A DNA stretch of 59,633 bases, taken from assembly GCA_024636225.1 (NCBI GenBank), contig JAGXHN010000030.1, positions 1-59,633 on the forward strand. The letters are read 5' to 3'. Numbering within the stretch: position 1 is the stretch's first letter; each line of letters begins with the position of its first letter. The notes beneath the pieces were generated by a model. The model saw nothing but the letters and a program-made list of their open reading frames with translations. It was not told the origin of the DNA and did no database searches. This DNA is from Desulfuromonadaceae bacterium (GTDB taxonomy: Bacteria > Desulfobacterota > Desulfuromonadia > Desulfuromonadales > UBA2294). Shown piece after piece: positions 57,777 through 59,633 of the stretch. Made by a program: the position numbers and the translations under genes.

Positions 57777-58523
57777 ATGTTGAAAAAATTGATGGTGACA
57801 TTGAGCATGGGGCTGCTCTGTTGTATTGCTGCCCCTCTCTTTGCAGAAGAAGCGTCCGTATCTCTCTGGACCTCTAACGATACCCTGTTGATTCTTGGCG
57901 GTCTTGCCGGAGTTGCGGCTTTTTCTCTTTATGACGAGGAGTCGAACTCCCGTTTCAGAGAAAATCAGACCGCGACTGCCGACCATTTTGCCGAGGGGTT
58001 CAATCTTCTCGGAGAGCCTCTTGTTGGTCTGGGGATCGGCGGAGCCATCTGGGGATACGGTACCTGGCGCCAGAACCCCGGTCTGGCCCTTGAAGGGCAA
58101 GAGGCCGTCGAGTCGGTAATGCTGGCTGAGATGGCTACATGCCTGCTCAAATATTCTGTCGGCCGGGAACGTCCAGGAGTCTCAAAGCAATCTGACGCTT
58201 TTTCCCCTTTTTCCTTTGACTCTGATCGCGATTCCCTCCCCTCCGGTCACACCGCGGCCGCATTCGCGCTCGCCTCGGTCCTCTCCCACCACACTTCTCA
58301 GCCTCTGGCCCCCTGGGGGTATTACGGGCTCGCCGGACTGGTAGGGATCTCCCGGGTCTATCAGGGCGATCACTGGGTTTCCGACGTCGCCCTCGGCGCA
58401 TTGATTGGGGAAGTTTCGTCCCGTCTCGTCATACGCCTGCATCAACGGGACGGGAGAGGTTTTTTCGCACTGCGCCCTTGGATCGGGGAGGGGTTTGGTC
58501 TGCAGTGGGCCGCCATCTACTAG
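57777..58523 (+). CDS. PAP2-superfamily phosphatase, exported
   Basis: A 248-residue exported acid-phosphatase-like protein. A signal peptide (about 1-23, cleavage after LFA) is followed by the three PAP2 motifs: KYSVGRERP (125-133), PSGH (155-158) and SRVYQGDHWVSD (192-203). Lipid phosphatases of this type act on phosphatidate, undecaprenyl diphosphate or lipid A; the substrate is not known here. Few membrane segments are seen, unlike integral PAP2 enzymes. GGGGGAATG precedes the start. Confidence 0.9.
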   Translation: MLKKLMVTLSMGLLCCIAAPLFAEEASVSLWTSNDTLLILGGLAGVAAFSLYDEESNSRFRENQTATADHFAEGFNLLGEPLVGLGIGGAIWGYGTWRQNPGLALEGQEAVESVMLAEMATCLLKYSVGRERPGVSKQSDAFSPFSFDSDRDSLPSGHTAAAFALASVLSHHTSQPLAPWGYYGLAGLVGISRVYQGDHWVSDVALGALIGEVSSRLVIRLHQRDGRGFFALRPWIGEGFGLQWAAIY

Positions 58524-58639
58524 GGGATTAAAATGGCGCATACGTTAAGCTTTTTATTGACCCTCCAGGGCATGTCTGTTAGTACAACTCATACTTTGTC
58601 AAGATATCCTGAATTAAATGTGCCGAGGTTTATGTTTTG

Positions 58640-59633
58640 ATGTTTCAATTTAAATCACTTAAACCGTTGCCAACTTTTCTGGTTTTTCTTCTCCTTGCCG
58701 CATTGCCGTCTCCTGGCTACTCCCTTCCCCCAACAGCACCTGTTGCTCTCGACAGTTGGGTCTATCCGGCCCTGAACCGGCTCGCCGCCCTCGGCCTCGT
58801 TGAGTCTTCGCTGCAAGGGAATCGCCCCTATTCGCGCCGGGAGGCCGCCCGCCAGGTTAATGAGGCGAGGGGAAAAATAGAGAACGAAAGCCAAAATCGC
58901 GCCGTTGTCGAAAGCTTTCGGCGCCTGCGCCGGGAATTTGCCGCCGAACTCAAAATAATCGAAGATGGCACCACCTCGCGCAGTTATTTCAAGCCGCTGC
59001 GTTCTCTGGAAGTCGGGTCTATCTACCAGGAAGGGGTGCCGTCGCAAATACCCGACAAGCGATTTGGGGGCGGGGTGAGCCGAATCAGCGCTCAACAATT
59101 CTCCCTGAATACAAACAATGACGGTCTCGACTACAGCGAACACTCCAACGTCAGCCTGAGTCTGGAAACCGAGGCACGACTCGGCCCTCTGCTTTTGTAC
59201 TGGCATCCTTTGCTTTTGGCCGGCGAGGACGAAGGGGAGCTCGAATTGACGACCCTGCAGGGGCTGGCGGTTCTGGGACTCGGTCCTATTGACATTTCTG
59301 TCGGTCGGCAGTCTCTCTGGTGGGGGCAGGGGCGGCACGGGTCGCTGGTGCTGACCAATAACGCCCAACCCCTTGACATGGTGCGTATCACCAATCCTGT
59401 CCCGGTGCTGTTACCCTGGGTATTCAAGATTCTCGGGCCCATCCGGTTCGATATCTTCTGGAGCCAGCTCGAAGAGGATCGGGTGATTCCCGAGCCTTAT
59501 CTTGCCGGTCTGCGACTTAACTTTAAACCGATGCCCTGGCTGGAACTCGGTGCTACGCGTACTGTCATGTTCGGCGGCGAAGGGCGTCCCGATGTCGATG
59601 CGGAAGATTTTTTCACCATCCTCACCGGGAAAA
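58640..59633 (+). CDS. Capsule-assembly Wzi-like outer-membrane protein, 3'-truncated
   Basis: 331 residues are seen up to the window edge, without stop. A signal peptide (about 1-28) is followed by a helical N-terminal part and a beta-rich barrel with GRQSLWWGQGRHGS, typical of the Wzi family, which anchors capsular polysaccharide to the cell surface. The ATG at 58640 has GAGG 11 bases upstream. It lies 116 bases after the PAP2 gene. Other capsule genes, if any, lie downstream. Confidence 0.85.
   Translation, partial: MFQFKSLKPLPTFLVFLLLAALPSPGYSLPPTAPVALDSWVYPALNRLAALGLVESSLQGNRPYSRREAARQVNEARGKIENESQNRAVVESFRRLRREFAAELKIIEDGTTSRSYFKPLRSLEVGSIYQEGVPSQIPDKRFGGGVSRISAQQFSLNTNNDGLDYSEHSNVSLSLETEARLGPLLLYWHPLLLAGEDEGELELTTLQGLAVLGLGPIDISVGRQSLWWGQGRHGSLVLTNNAQPLDMVRITNPVPVLLPWVFKILGPIRFDIFWSQLEEDRVIPEPYLAGLRLNFKPMPWLELGATRTVMFGGEGRPDVDAEDFFTILTGK

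Noticed and set aside
58655..59368. Minus-strand ORF of 237 codons
   Set aside because: It is the shadow of the Wzi-like gene on the plus strand, which has a signal peptide and family motifs.

Overview
The window (59.6 kb) is a gene-dense bacterial chromosome segment made almost entirely of housekeeping genes. The gene content points to a Desulfuromonadales-type (Geobacter/Pelobacter/Desulfuromonas-like) delta-proteobacterium: short LeuC/LeuD isopropylmalate dehydratase subunits, a T-box leader before leuA, PyrK-PyrD, a DHH-CBS-nucleotidyltransferase fusion, a PxxKW cysteine-rich protein, HD-GYP and PATAN (DUF4388) signalling proteins, and large TPR proteins. This is inference from gene families and order; the species cannot be named from the sequence. 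No tRNA, rRNA, insertion sequence, phage gene or CRISPR array was seen.

Layout. 1-6.6 kb: pyrH (5'-truncated), frr, a mini-ferredoxin, uppS, cdsA, dxr, rseP, tsaB and a YdcH-like gene (translation, undecaprenyl and phospholipid precursors, isoprenoids, envelope stress). 6.7-13.4 kb: ilvD-ilvB-ilvN-ilvC for branched-chain amino acids, a strong terminator, then psd-pssA for phosphatidylethanolamine. 13.4-17.5 kb: a leucine T-box leader, a possible leader ORF, and leuA-leuC-leuD. 17.5-22.7 kb (minus strand): a hypothetical protein, a small protein, and the purM-purN-DUF523-FAD protein operon. 22.7-38.3 kb: rimI-pyrK-pyrD, the DHH/CBS/nucleotidyltransferase fusion, a site-2 protease, scpA-scpB, rluB, pgi, an acidic TPR protein, an ExeA-type ATPase, then mutL-miaA-hfq. 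38.3-41.6 kb: a DUF512 radical-SAM protein, a TPR protein and lrgA-lrgB. 41.6-45.4 kb: small cysteine-rich proteins, a lipoprotein, an HD-GYP receptor and an AMMECR1 protein. 45.5-53.9 kb: an M48-like lipoprotein lacking its catalytic glutamate, a PH-domain membrane protein, miaB, two divergent response regulators, a PHP phosphoesterase and an M42 peptidase. 53.9-59.6 kb: a structured noncoding stretch with a nested hairpin and tandem terminators, a 59-residue zinc ribbon, guaB-guaA, a PAP2 phosphatase and the start of a Wzi-like outer-membrane protein.

The genes group by pathway: purine (purMN, guaBA), pyrimidine (pyrH, pyrKD), branched-chain amino acids (ilvDBNC, leuACD), phospholipid (cdsA, psd, pssA) and tRNA modification or maturation (tsaB, miaA, miaB, the nucleotidyltransferase). 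The most unusual signals are the M48-like pseudo-protease paired with a PH-domain protein; the overlapping response-regulator pair with a degenerate GGDEF domain and a degenerate receiver/GTPase-like tail; the nested hairpin at 53976-54040; and a one-base homopolymer discrepancy at the miaB start.
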